NCBI GenBank assembly: GCA_030041435.1 | Contig: JASHNW010000007.1 | Coordinates: forward strand, 1-64,000 | Origin: Acidobacteriaceae bacterium | GTDB lineage: Bacteria; Acidobacteriota; Terriglobia; Terriglobales; Acidobacteriaceae | Direction: 5' to 3' | DNA: 64,000 bases | Shown: positions 1-9,440 of the stretch, one piece after another | Numbering within the stretch: position 1 is the first letter of the stretch | Layout of the letters: every line of letters starts with the position of its first letter | Program-made: the position numbers and the translations under genes | Notes under the pieces: model-generated | Told to the model about the DNA's origin: nothing | Seen by the model: only the letters and a program-made list of their open reading frames with translations | Database searches by the model: none

Positions 1-188
1 TGCTGTTCGACCGCGGCGACGAGATCCAGGTGCAGGCGGGGCCGGAGGGGATTCGCTTCCTGCTGGTGAGCGGGCAGCCGATCGAGGAGCCGGTGGCGTG
101 GCATGGTCCCATCGTCATGAACACGCAGCAGGAGCTGCGCCAGGCGATGGCGGAGTTGCAGAACGGCAACTTTATTCGGCATCGGTGA
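1..188 (+). CDS. Pirin family protein, C-terminal fragment
   Basis: The reading frame enters the window at base 3 and stops at TGA 186-188, giving the last 62 residues. The stretch GQPIEEPVAWHGPIVMN followed by a short amphipathic end (TQQELRQAMAELQNG, FIRHR) is the typical end of the second cupin of pirin-family proteins. Pirins are bicupin, iron-containing proteins; several act as quercetin dioxygenases or redox-sensitive cofactors, and the exact role cannot be told from the fragment. The start and both metal-binding cupin motifs lie outside the window. The heptad repeat array begins 5 bases after the stop codon. Confidence 0.85.
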   Translation, partial: LFDRGDEIQVQAGPEGIRFLLVSGQPIEEPVAWHGPIVMNTQQELRQAMAELQNGNFIRHR

Positions 189-192
189 AGCG

Positions 193-437
193 AGCGGACA
201 GCGGACAGCGGACAGCGGACAGCGGACAGCGGATAGCAGACGGCAGAGAGCGGACGGCGGATAGCGGACAGCGAAAGGCGTGGAGCGGACAGCGGGTAGC
301 AGACGGCAGAGAGCAGACAGCAGAGAGCAGACGGCAGAGAGCAGACGGCAGACAGCAGACGGCAGACAGCAGACGGCAGACAGCGGGTAGCGAAAGGCGT
401 TGGGCGATCAGCTGTCAGCTCTCAGCTCTCAGAGGTC
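193..437 (+). repeat. Heptanucleotide tandem array, locus A (35 units)
   Basis: From base 193 the sequence divides into 35 consecutive 7-base units with no insertion or deletion. It begins with five AGCGGAC, passes through AGCAGAC / GGCAGAC / GGCAGAG variants and ends with AGCTGTC, AGCTCTC, AGCTCTC, AGAGGTC. A longer motif recurs inside it: AGCGAAA followed by GGCGTKG occurs at 270-283 and 389-402. Because 7 is not a multiple of 3, all three forward frames read the same units in turn. The array fills the gap between the pirin and brnT genes and stops just before the BlaI-like boxes. No spacers are present, so it is not a CRISPR. Confidence 0.95.
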
Positions 438-448
438 AGAAAACAGCC

Positions 449-470
449 TACATTTGTAGTTACAAACGTA
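449..470. promoter_or_regulatory. Paired BlaI/MecI-like operator boxes upstream of brnT
   Basis: Two dyads lie side by side: TACATTTGTA at 449-458 (within CTACA-TT-TGTAG) and TACAAACGTA at 461-470, with centres 12 bp apart. TACA/TGTA dyads are the known recognition form of BlaI/MecI-type winged-helix repressors, which are numerous in Acidobacteriota. A TAGACT at 472-477 could be the -10, with the first box on the -35 position; transcription would then start close to the GTG codon at 483. No blaI gene is in the window, and BrnA itself could be the regulator instead. This is prediction from sequence only. Confidence 0.5.
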
Positions 471-482
471 GTAGACTGATGT

Positions 483-758
483 GTGGAATTCGAATGGGAT
501 TCCGGGAAAGCGGACGCCAACGAGCGGAAGCACGGAATCTCATTCCCATTTGCGACGCGGGTCTTTCTGGATGAGCGCCGGCTGGAGCGGGCCGACGAGA
601 CTGCCTCGGAGAAGTTTGGCGAGGAGCGATGGATTACGGTAGGACTCGTGGATGAGTTTGAACTTGTCGTTGTGTACACGCTGCGCGGAGAGATTGTTCG
701 GGTGATTTCCGCAAGAAAGGCGGACCGCTATGAGAGAGAAGCGTACTGGAACGGTTAG
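483..758 (+). CDS. brnT: BrnT family toxin (type II toxin-antitoxin)
   Basis: This 91-residue protein has the BrnT signature: an N-terminal FEWDSGKADANERKHGISF stretch (family pattern F-x-W-D-x-x-K-x-x-x-N-x-x-KHG-V/I-S-F), then GEERWITVG, VVVYTLRGE and a basic VRVISARKADRYERE end. BrnT proteins are RelE-fold ribonucleases that inhibit translation and are neutralised by BrnA. The start is GTG at 483. There is no clear Shine-Dalgarno sequence, so a leaderless transcript from the promoter inside the BlaI-like boxes is possible. The gene overlaps brnA by 29 bases, the usual arrangement for this pair. Length is normal for the family, so it is probably intact. Confidence 0.93.
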   Translation: MEFEWDSGKADANERKHGISFPFATRVFLDERRLERADETASEKFGEERWITVGLVDEFELVVVYTLRGEIVRVISARKADRYEREAYWNG

Positions 759-1032
759 GTTCGAACTGGATCGCGCTGCGCTGCCGAAGCTGACCGAGAA
801 GCAGGCGGCGGATTTGCGGGCGAGGAAGGTGGACACCAGCGACATTCCTTCGCAGGCGGGCGTCGAATGGACGCGGCCGGGGGCGCTTGTCTCCGCGGAG
901 AACAAGCAGCAGGTGACATTGCGGCTGGACCGCGAGGTGCTGACATTTTTCAGGAGCACGGGGAGGCGCTACCAGAGCCGGATCAATGCGGTGCTCCGGG
1001 AATATGTGAAGGCCAATCGCAGATCTGGCTGA
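730..1032 (+). CDS. brnA: BrnA family antitoxin
   Basis: This 100-residue protein starts at ATG 730 inside the end of brnT. The C-terminal half matches the BrnA ribbon-helix-helix region: KQQVTLRLDREVLTFFRS, then RRYQSRINAVLREYV. The N-terminal half (AADLRARKVDTSDIP) is the segment expected to contact the toxin. In characterised pairs BrnA dimers bind both BrnT and the operon promoter, so self-regulation is likely. Nothing suggests damage. It is the last gene of the module, and korA follows about 150 bases later with its own promoter-like sequence. Confidence 0.92.
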   Translation: MREKRTGTVRFELDRAALPKLTEKQAADLRARKVDTSDIPSQAGVEWTRPGALVSAENKQQVTLRLDREVLTFFRSTGRRYQSRINAVLREYVKANRRSG

Positions 1033-1124
1033 AGGCTGGTCTTCGGGAGTCTGGCTGAATTCTCTCGTACTTGTAAAGATTCCCATGGTGTTGAGGGATG
1101 GGGATATTGGCGGGTTGGCGTCGT

Positions 1125-1130
1125 TATAAT
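1125..1130 (+). promoter_or_regulatory. Candidate -10 box (TATAAT) for korAB
   Basis: A perfect TATAAT lies 51 bases before the korA ATG, followed by a purine-rich leader. No convincing -35 hexamer lies 16-18 bases upstream (1102-1107 reads GGATAT), so strength and sigma factor are uncertain. The ribosome binding site AAGGGA lies about 7 bases before the korA start. Confidence 0.5.
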
Positions 1131-1181
1131 AAGGAGAGAGAAAGAGACGAGTTCTTTCCACTCTCGAACTGAAGGGAACAC

Positions 1182-3065
1182 ATGGCGACGACCAACGCCG
1201 GCGCCCCGTCTGCACCGGCCCCCGCAGGGGACCCCGCGGCCCAGGGTGAGGCAACAGCAGGCCCAGCAACTCCTCCCAAGCCAGTCATCAACGACTTCTC
1301 GATCCAGGTAGCGACCGTGAACGGATCCGGTTCGCAGAGCGCGAACAGCGTGCTGCTGCGCAGCATCTTCGCCATGGGCGTGCCGGTGAGCGGCAAAAAC
1401 CTGTTCCCGTCGAACATTGCGGGGCTGCCGACGTGGTACACGATCCGCGCCAGCAGGCACGGGTATGTGGCGCGCAAGAAGGACATCGACGTCCTGATTG
1501 CGATGAACGCGGAGACGGCGCGCGAGGACATTCTGTCGCTGCGGCCGGGCGCGGTGGCGATTTACGAGGAGAGCGCGAACCTGAAGCAGTATCGCGACGA
1601 TGTGGTGTGCTATCCGGTGCCGTTCGACAAGCTGACCGCGGCGGTTTGCCCGGAGGCAAAGCTGCGCAAGCTGGTAAAGAACATGATCTATGTGGGCGTG
1701 GCGGCGCAGCTGCTGCACATGGACATGGAGGCGGTGGAAGGCGCGCTGCGCAAGCAGTTCGCGAAGAAACAGAAGGCCGCCGATTTGAACTGGGCGGCGG
1801 TGGAAGCGGGCTACAACTACGCGGCGCAGACGCTGACGAAGGCCGATCCGTTCCTGGTGGAGCGGATGCATGCGACGGAAGGGAAGATCATCATCGACGG
1901 AAACGCGGCGTGCGCGCTGGGCGCGATGTTCGCGGGGGTGACGGTGGTGACGTGGTATCCGATCACGCCGTCGTCGTCGGTGGTGGAGCAGCTGATCGAT
2001 TTTCTGAAGAAGTACCGCGTGGAGCCGGACGGCAAGGCGAGCTTCGCGGTGGTGCAGGCGGAAGACGAGCTGGCGGCGATCGGGATGGTGCTGGGCGCAG
2101 GCTGGGCGGGTGCGCGGTCGATGACGGCGACGTCGGGGCCGGGGATTTCGCTGATGGCGGAGTTTGCCGGGCTGGGGTATTTTGCCGAGCTGCCGGGGGT
2201 GATTTTCGACATCCAGCGCGTGGGGCCGTCGACGGGGTTGCCGACGCGGACGGCGCAGGCGGATTTGCTGTCGGTGGCGTTCCTTTCGCATGGCGATACG
2301 AAGCATCCGGTGCTGCTGCCGGCGAACGTGACGGAGTGCTTCGAGTTTGCCTGCGCGGCGTTCGATCTGGCGGAGGGGCTGCAGACGCCGGTGTTCGTGC
2401 TGAGCGATCTGGATCTGGGGATGAATAACTGGATGTCGGATCCGTTCGCGTATCCGGAGAAGCCGATCAACCGCGGCAAGGTGCTGACGGCGGAGGATCT
2501 GGCGAAGCTGCCGGATTGGGGCCGGTATAAGGATGTGGACGGCGACGGGATTCCGTACCGGACGCTGCCAGGGACGGATCATCCGAAGGCGGCGTACTTT
2601 ACGCGCGGCAGCGGACACAACGAGAAGGCGCTGTATTCGGAACGGCCGGAGGACTACCAGAATCTGATGGAGCGGCTGGCGCGGAAGTTTGACACCGCGC
2701 GCACGATGGTTCCGGCGCCGCTGGTGGTGCAGACGGGGAAGTCGAAGGTCGGCGTGATTGCGTACGGGACGTCGGACTTCGCGGTGGGCGAGAGCCGGGA
2801 TCAGCTGAAGAAGGAATACGGGCTGGAGGCGGATTACCTGAGGATTCGGGCGTATCCGTTTGCCAGGGAGATTCGGGAATTTGTGGCGTCGCACGAGCGC
2901 GTGTACGTGGTGGAGCAGAACCGCGACGCGCAGATGCTGAGCCTGCTGAAGCTGGATCTGCCCGCCGGCGAGACGACGAAGCTGCGCAGCGTGCGGCACT
3001 TTAACGGGCTGCCGATCGACGCACGCTCGGTGACGGACGAAATCGTGATGCAGGAAGGGCTGTAG
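1182..3065 (+). CDS. korA: 2-oxoacid:ferredoxin oxidoreductase, fused gamma-alpha subunit
   Basis: This 627-residue protein pairs with korB to oxidise a 2-oxoacid, most likely 2-oxoglutarate, to its acyl-CoA with ferredoxin as electron acceptor. The first 35 residues are a Pro/Ala-rich leader. Residues about 40-215 are the gamma domain (TVNGSGSQSANSVLLRSIF, MGVPVSGKNLFPSNI). Residues from about 245 are the alpha (pyrimidine-binding) domain with the hallmark TWYPITPSSSVVEQL and ATSGPGISLMAEFAGL. The fusion is standard for the two-subunit Kor type. The gene is followed by a heptad array and then korB, 94 bases away on the same strand. Substrate (2-oxoglutarate versus another 2-oxoacid) is inferred from family resemblance. 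Confidence 0.93.
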   Translation: MATTNAGAPSAPAPAGDPAAQGEATAGPATPPKPVINDFSIQVATVNGSGSQSANSVLLRSIFAMGVPVSGKNLFPSNIAGLPTWYTIRASRHGYVARKKDIDVLIAMNAETAREDILSLRPGAVAIYEESANLKQYRDDVVCYPVPFDKLTAAVCPEAKLRKLVKNMIYVGVAAQLLHMDMEAVEGALRKQFAKKQKAADLNWAAVEAGYNYAAQTLTKADPFLVERMHATEGKIIIDGNAACALGAMFAGVTVVTWYPITPSSSVVEQLIDFLKKYRVEPDGKASFAVVQAEDELAAIGMVLGAGWAGARSMTATSGPGISLMAEFAGLGYFAELPGVIFDIQRVGPSTGLPTRTAQADLLSVAFLSHGDTKHPVLLPANVTECFEFACAAFDLAEGLQTPVFVLSDLDLGMNNWMSDPFAYPEKPINRGKVLTAEDLAKLPDWGRYKDVDGDGIPYRTLPGTDHPKAAYFTRGSGHNEKALYSERPEDYQNLMERLARKFDTARTMVPAPLVVQTGKSKVGVIAYGTSDFAVGESRDQLKKEYGLEADYLRIRAYPFAREIREFVASHERVYVVEQNRDAQMLSLLKLDLPAGETTKLRSVRHFNGLPIDARSVTDEIVMQEGL

Positions 3066-3072
3066 CGGGCGC

Positions 3073-3135
3073 AGTCAGCAGACAGCGGTCAGCGGTCAGC
3101 CCGGAAGCAGACAGCGGTTAGCAGACGGCGGGCAG
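3073..3135 (+). repeat. Heptanucleotide array, locus B (inside the korA-korB operon)
   Basis: After AGTC the units run AGCAGAC, AGCGGTC, AGCGGTC, AGCCCGG; one extra A shifts the register, then AGCAGAC, AGCGGTT, AGCAGAC, GGCGGGC. The array fills most of the 94-base gap between the two kor genes and so lies in their presumed common transcript. The korB ribosome binding site AGGAGA follows it. Confidence 0.9.
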
Positions 3136-3159
3136 AGATTTTCAGGAGAGATTGAAATC

Positions 3160-4203
3160 ATGGCGGCAACAGTTACAAATCCAGGACCGAAGGTGAACCG
3201 CATCGGGCTGCCGGTGCTCGAGTACCGCGGCGGCAAGACGACGCTGTGCGCGGGCTGCGGGCACAACGCGATTTCGGAGCGCATTATCGACGCGATGTTC
3301 GAGATGGGCGTGCAGCCGGAGCGGGTGATGAAGCTGTCGGGGATCGGCTGCTCGTCGAAGAGCCCGGCGTACTTTCTGTCGCGCTCGCACAGCTTTAACA
3401 GCGTGCACGGACGCATGCCGTCGGTGGCGACGGGCGCACTGCTGGCCAATCACACGATGATGGGGATTGGAATTTCGGGCGACGGCGACACGGCGTCGAT
3501 CGGAATGGGGCAGTTCGCACACCTGATGCGGCGCAATCTGCCGCTGATCTACATCATCGAAGACAACGGCGTGTATGGGCTGACGAAAGGGCAGTTTTCA
3601 GCGACGGCGGATATCGGGTCGAAGCTGAAGACGGGAGTCGTGAACGATCTGCCGGCCATCGACACGTGCTCGCTGGCGATCCAGCTGGGGGCGACGTTTG
3701 TGGGGCGGTCGTTCTCGGGCGATAAGAAGCAGCTGCTGACGATGCTGAAGGCGGCCATCGCGCACAAGGGCACGGTGATGCTGGACGTGGTTTCGCCGTG
3801 CGTGACCTTCAACGATCATGAAGGCTCGACGCGCAGCTACAAATACATGCAGGACCACGAAGAGCCGATCGGCGAAGTGGGGTTTGTGCCGGCGTTCGAA
3901 GAGATCGACGTGGAGTACGATCCGGGCACGACGCTGGACGTGACCATGCACGACGGATCGAGCCTGCGTTTGAAGAAGCTGCACGAGGACTACGATCCCA
4001 CGGATCGCGCGCACGCCGTGAAGACGCTGCTGGAAGCGCACGAGAAGGGCGAGGTGCTGACCGGGGTGTTCTACATCGACACGAAGAAGGCGGCCTTTAC
4101 CGATCTGCTGAACCTGGTGGACGATCCTCTGGCGACGCTCAAGCAGGAGCGGACGCGGCCGGGCCGGCAGGTGCTGGAGGAGATTATGGGGCGGCTGAAG
4201 TAG
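3160..4203 (+). CDS. korB: 2-oxoacid:ferredoxin oxidoreductase, beta subunit
   Basis: This 347-residue subunit binds thiamine diphosphate and one [4Fe-4S] cluster. Candidate cluster ligands are visible: TTLCAGCGHNAIS near the N-terminus, GIGCSSKSPAY, and SPCVTFNDHEGST further on. The TPP/Mg motif is GISGDGDTASIGMGQF followed by the NNGVYG-like DNGVYGLTKGQFSAT. Length and order match the short two-subunit KorB. The AGGAGA ribosome binding site is well spaced before ATG 3160. It is the last gene of the operon; a terminator-like hairpin follows within 70 bases. Ferredoxin itself is not encoded here. Confidence 0.94.
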   Translation: MAATVTNPGPKVNRIGLPVLEYRGGKTTLCAGCGHNAISERIIDAMFEMGVQPERVMKLSGIGCSSKSPAYFLSRSHSFNSVHGRMPSVATGALLANHTMMGIGISGDGDTASIGMGQFAHLMRRNLPLIYIIEDNGVYGLTKGQFSATADIGSKLKTGVVNDLPAIDTCSLAIQLGATFVGRSFSGDKKQLLTMLKAAIAHKGTVMLDVVSPCVTFNDHEGSTRSYKYMQDHEEPIGEVGFVPAFEEIDVEYDPGTTLDVTMHDGSSLRLKKLHEDYDPTDRAHAVKTLLEAHEKGEVLTGVFYIDTKKAAFTDLLNLVDDPLATLKQERTRPGRQVLEEIMGRLK

Positions 4204-4210
4204 GGAGACA

Positions 4211-4238
4211 GGGTATAGGGGTTAGGGTATAGGGTTTA
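4211..4238 (+). repeat. Heptanucleotide array, locus C (GGGTATA type)
   Basis: Four exact 7-base units: GGGTATA, GGGGTTA, GGGTATA, GGGTTTA. They sit 7 bases after the korB stop and directly before the terminator hairpin. In the shifted register they read TAGGGTA / TAGGGGT, the same heptad frame as the TAGCGGA-type arrays. Confidence 0.85.
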
Positions 4239-4239
4239 G

Positions 4240-4271
4240 AGCGCCCTGCTTGTGCGGGGCGTTCGCTTTTT
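4240..4271 (+). terminator. Rho-independent terminator after korB
   Basis: AGCGCCC (4240-4246) can pair with GGGCGTT (4257-4263, one G-U pair), with a 10-base loop, followed by CGC and five T (4267-4271). It lies after the plus-strand korAB operon and before the stop codon of the minus-strand gene at 4284. Confidence 0.7.
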
Positions 4272-4283
4272 GGCGGGATTCAT

Positions 4284-4658
4284 TCACGCGCTATAGTTTG
4301 CGACGACGCGAATGACCTGACCCTGGGCGCTGCATTCCATGAACTCGGCGGTTCTTGTTCCGCTTTGGTTGGTGTAGACCAGCACGGCGCTGGCGAGGCC
4401 GTGGAATACATCGAGCAGCTCAAAACGCAGGCCGGGATAGGCCTGGAGGCCGCGGGCGAAGTAGACTCGCAGCGCGTCGATGCCGGCGACGGTTCCGGAA
4501 GGGTCACCCAGAAGCCGGGCCGCTACCGGCGAGGTGAGCACGACGCCGGGCGCGTAATGGGCCAGGATGGCTTCGAGATCGTGCGCATTCCACGCGGCGA
4601 TCCATTCTGCGGCGAAGCGGCGGGCGTGTTGCTCGGAAATGGGCGGGATGCAGGGCAT
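4284..4658 (-). CDS. SnoaL/NTF2-like domain protein
   Basis: A 124-residue single-domain protein with the NTF2-like alpha+beta pattern: helix 1 ending RFAAEWIAAWNAHDLEAILA, then HYAPGVVLTSP, GIDALRVYFARGLQ, and strands FELLDVFHGLASAVLVYTN and QGQVIRVVANY. Members include ketosteroid-isomerase-like enzymes, polyketide cyclases and many proteins of unknown role, so no substrate is assigned. No signal peptide is seen. It is followed on the same strand in the window by doxX-like DNA at 4719-5147, which lies upstream in transcription with a 60-base gap, so the two may be co-transcribed. Confidence 0.8.
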   Translation of the reverse strand: MPCIPPISEQHARRFAAEWIAAWNAHDLEAILAHYAPGVVLTSPVAARLLGDPSGTVAGIDALRVYFARGLQAYPGLRFELLDVFHGLASAVLVYTNQSGTRTAEFMECSAQGQVIRVVANYSA

Positions 4659-4718
4659 TATTCTGCGGAGATAGCATGATTCACCACGGGCTGCTGCGCC
4701 GCGGAGGGTCAGGCGGCG

Positions 4719-5147
4719 CTACTCCTTCGCGATGGCGCGATCGACGGACATGGCGCCGCCACCTTTGAAGATGATGAGGATGGCGAGGGCCAGCAGGGCG
4801 AGAGGATACTCGTAGCCAGCGCCGTGCGGGCCGCCAAGCAGGCCGTTGTGCAGGTGGACCCTGAGGATGGCGACCATCATGTTGATGGCGATGGCGAGAG
4901 CCGCGAGGCGGCTGAGGAAGCCGGCGAGCAGCAGGATGCCGCCGAGGAACTCCGCCAGGATGGCGCAGACGGCGAAGAAAGCGGGAATGTGCATGCCGGC
5001 GGTGAACATCTGCATGGTGCCATGCCAGCCGGGGCCCTGCCACCAGCCGAGGGCTTTTTGTGTGCCGTGGCCGAGAAAAATGAATCCGAGGATGAGGCGC
5101 ATCAGGGCGAGGACTTTGTCATCGGAGGAACGCAGGAAGCTTTTCAC
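4719..5147 (-). CDS. DoxX family membrane protein
   Basis: A 142-residue protein with four predicted membrane helices: residues about 13-30 (LMRLILGFIFLGHGTQK), about 55-75 (AFFAVCAILAEFLGGILLL), about 80-95 and about 113-130. The LGHGTQKALGW and AEFLGGILLLAGFLSR motifs are typical of DoxX/YphA-like proteins. Relatives occur in thiosulfate:quinone oxidoreductase and in redox stress complexes, but most are uncharacterised. The start is GTG at 5147 with GGGAGAAG upstream. It may form a two-gene unit with the NTF2-like gene downstream. Confidence 0.85.
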   Translation of the reverse strand: MKSFLRSSDDKVLALMRLILGFIFLGHGTQKALGWWQGPGWHGTMQMFTAGMHIPAFFAVCAILAEFLGGILLLAGFLSRLAALAIAINMMVAILRVHLHNGLLGGPHGAGYEYPLALLALAILIIFKGGGAMSVDRAIAKE

Positions 5148-5408
5148 TTACTTCTCCCTTTGAGATTTTCGAAACTGCTCATGCAGGCAGAGATGGGAAC
5201 GGAAAAACCTGGTTCATGGATACTGAAATCACGGGGCGGTTGCAAGGAAAATCGGCGCGGCGGGCGCAGCAGATTCCACCTGCCTCGACTACACTGAAGA
5301 GGGAACCCTTGTTGTGCCAAGGGGAGACGCGGCTGCCGGCATCGGCACTGCGGCTTCGGTCCGCCAGGGACCAGAGGCCGGCCGGGTGAACCGCCAAAGG
5401 AATCAATC

Positions 5409-8390
<2,982 letters not shown>

Positions 8391-8471
8391 TCCGACCGGC
8401 CTGAAGCACTTGAGAAAGTGTCACAACGGCGCGGCCCTGCGCTGAGCGGCGCGATCTACGATCGCGTCGTT

Positions 8472-8978
8472 ATGAGATACCTGACCCAGGCAGTTTCGAT
8501 GGTTCTGGGCTGCGCTCTCGCGTTGCCGGCGGGAGCGCAGACTGCGCCGCAACCAAATAACTCAAAGTCCGACTGGCGGGTGGTGGAAGCGCTGCAGCCG
8601 GGGACGCCGATTTCCGTGCGCAGTGGCGGGCGGTGGCACCGTTGCAATTTCGATTACGCCGACGACGCATCCTTGAAGTGCTGGAAGGAGGGATTCCAGC
8701 AGCGCCTGACCGCTGCGACCATGGCGGCGCGTTCTCCGGTGTTCCGGCGCGAAGATGTGAAGACAGTCCGCCTGGAAAGGGAAATGGATGCGACGCCGAT
8801 CGGGGCAGCCGCGGGCGTGGGGCTGGGCGTGCTCGGCGGGGCACTGCGGGGCAACAGCGGCGGCTACACGCAGTCCGGGGAGATGATGGGGCTGGGCCTG
8901 ATCGGCGGGGTGGTGGGCGGCGTTACCGGGCACGTGTTTCCCATCGGGCATCACACGGTGATTTACGAGCGGCCTTGA
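8472..8978 (+). CDS. Hypothetical exported glycine-zipper protein
   Basis: Starting at ATG 8472, the 168-residue product opens with a signal peptide (MRYLTQAVSMVLGCALALPAGAQ, cleavage after AQ). The middle holds a small domain with two cysteines (WHRCNFDYADDASLKCWKEG). The end has a glycine-zipper-like membrane or oligomerisation segment (about residues 113-155: GAAAGVGLGVLGGALRG and GLGLIGGVVGGVTGHVF). An earlier in-frame GTG at 8418 would put 18 residues before the signal peptide and is less likely. No family is recognised. It lies 80 bases after secA on the same strand. Confidence 0.7.
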   Translation: MRYLTQAVSMVLGCALALPAGAQTAPQPNNSKSDWRVVEALQPGTPISVRSGGRWHRCNFDYADDASLKCWKEGFQQRLTAATMAARSPVFRREDVKTVRLEREMDATPIGAAAGVGLGVLGGALRGNSGGYTQSGEMMGLGLIGGVVGGVTGHVFPIGHHTVIYERP

Positions 8979-8994
8979 GCCGGATGGCGATTCC

Positions 8995-9336
8995 TCAGGA
9001 GTGCGGCGTTTTGGTCGATTCCAGCAGCCAGTCGAGATACGGCTTGCTGGCCGACTCCGGCGTGAGGACGAGGAACTCCGGCAGGTCGTAGGAATGCAGG
9101 CCGCGCAGCGCGGATTCCAGACGTTCGAGATTCGCCACCGTGGTTTTGATGAGAAGCAGCACTTCCTGGGCGGTTTCCACTTTGCCCTGCCAGCGGTAGA
9201 CGGAAACGAGCCCGGGCAGGAGGTTGACGCAGGCGGCGAGATGCGCGTCGACGAGGGCGTGTGCGATGCGCTCGGCCTCTTCGCGCGAGCCGGCGGTGGA
9301 GAGAACGATGCGGAAATCGGCGGCGGGCAGGATCAT
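8995..9336 (-). CDS. cutA: CutA1-type divalent ion tolerance protein
   Basis: 113 residues with the CutA core: RIVLSTAGSREEAERIAHAL, then HLAACVNLLPGLVSVYRWQGK and a VLLLIKTT strand, ending LVLTPESASKPYLDWL. CutA1 proteins are very stable PII-like trimers linked to copper tolerance in E. coli; the biochemical function is unsettled. Length is normal. The start codon lies 1 base from a heptad array that fills the gap to the divergent phosphohexomutase gene. The convergent gene 3' to it ends 16 bases away. Confidence 0.92.
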   Translation of the reverse strand: MILPAADFRIVLSTAGSREEAERIAHALVDAHLAACVNLLPGLVSVYRWQGKVETAQEVLLLIKTTVANLERLESALRGLHSYDLPEFLVLTPESASKPYLDWLLESTKTPHS

Positions 9337-9337
9337 A

Positions 9338-9379
9338 CAGGGTGCAGGGTGTAGCGTGTAGCGTATAGCGTTTAGGGTA
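9338..9379 (+). repeat. Heptanucleotide array, locus D (TAGCGTA type)
   Basis: Six units in register: CAGGGTG, CAGGGTG, TAGCGTG, TAGCGTA, TAGCGTT, TAGGGTA, then CAGG. This locus joins the GGGTATA and AGCGGAC types, because TAGCGTA and TAGGGTA alternate in the same register. It lies in the divergent gap between cutA and the phosphohexomutase gene. Confidence 0.85.
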
Positions 9380-9440
9380 CAGGTGGAGTGCTGCGGGGTG
9401 TGCAGACGGCATCTTACGAAAAAAGTATACGAGGGAAAGC

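Noticed and set aside
193-437. Heptad array considered as a CRISPR array
   Set aside because: Units are 7 bases, directly adjacent and without unique spacers; no cas gene is present.
98-574. Open frame of about 158 codons running through the heptad array, giving a heptapeptide-like repetitive protein
   Set aside because: It begins out of frame inside the pirin gene, and the repeat itself avoids stop codons because the units contain none in any forward frame. No ribosome binding site and no recognisable domain.
969-2999. 676-codon frame antisense to korA
   Set aside because: Same reason: antisense to a well-supported gene, Arg/His-rich with no domain.
4211-4238. GGGTTTA/TAGGGTA units resemble eukaryotic telomere repeats
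   Set aside because: Only four degenerate units inside a bacterial intergenic region; the same register elsewhere reads TAGCGGA. The resemblance is most likely chance.
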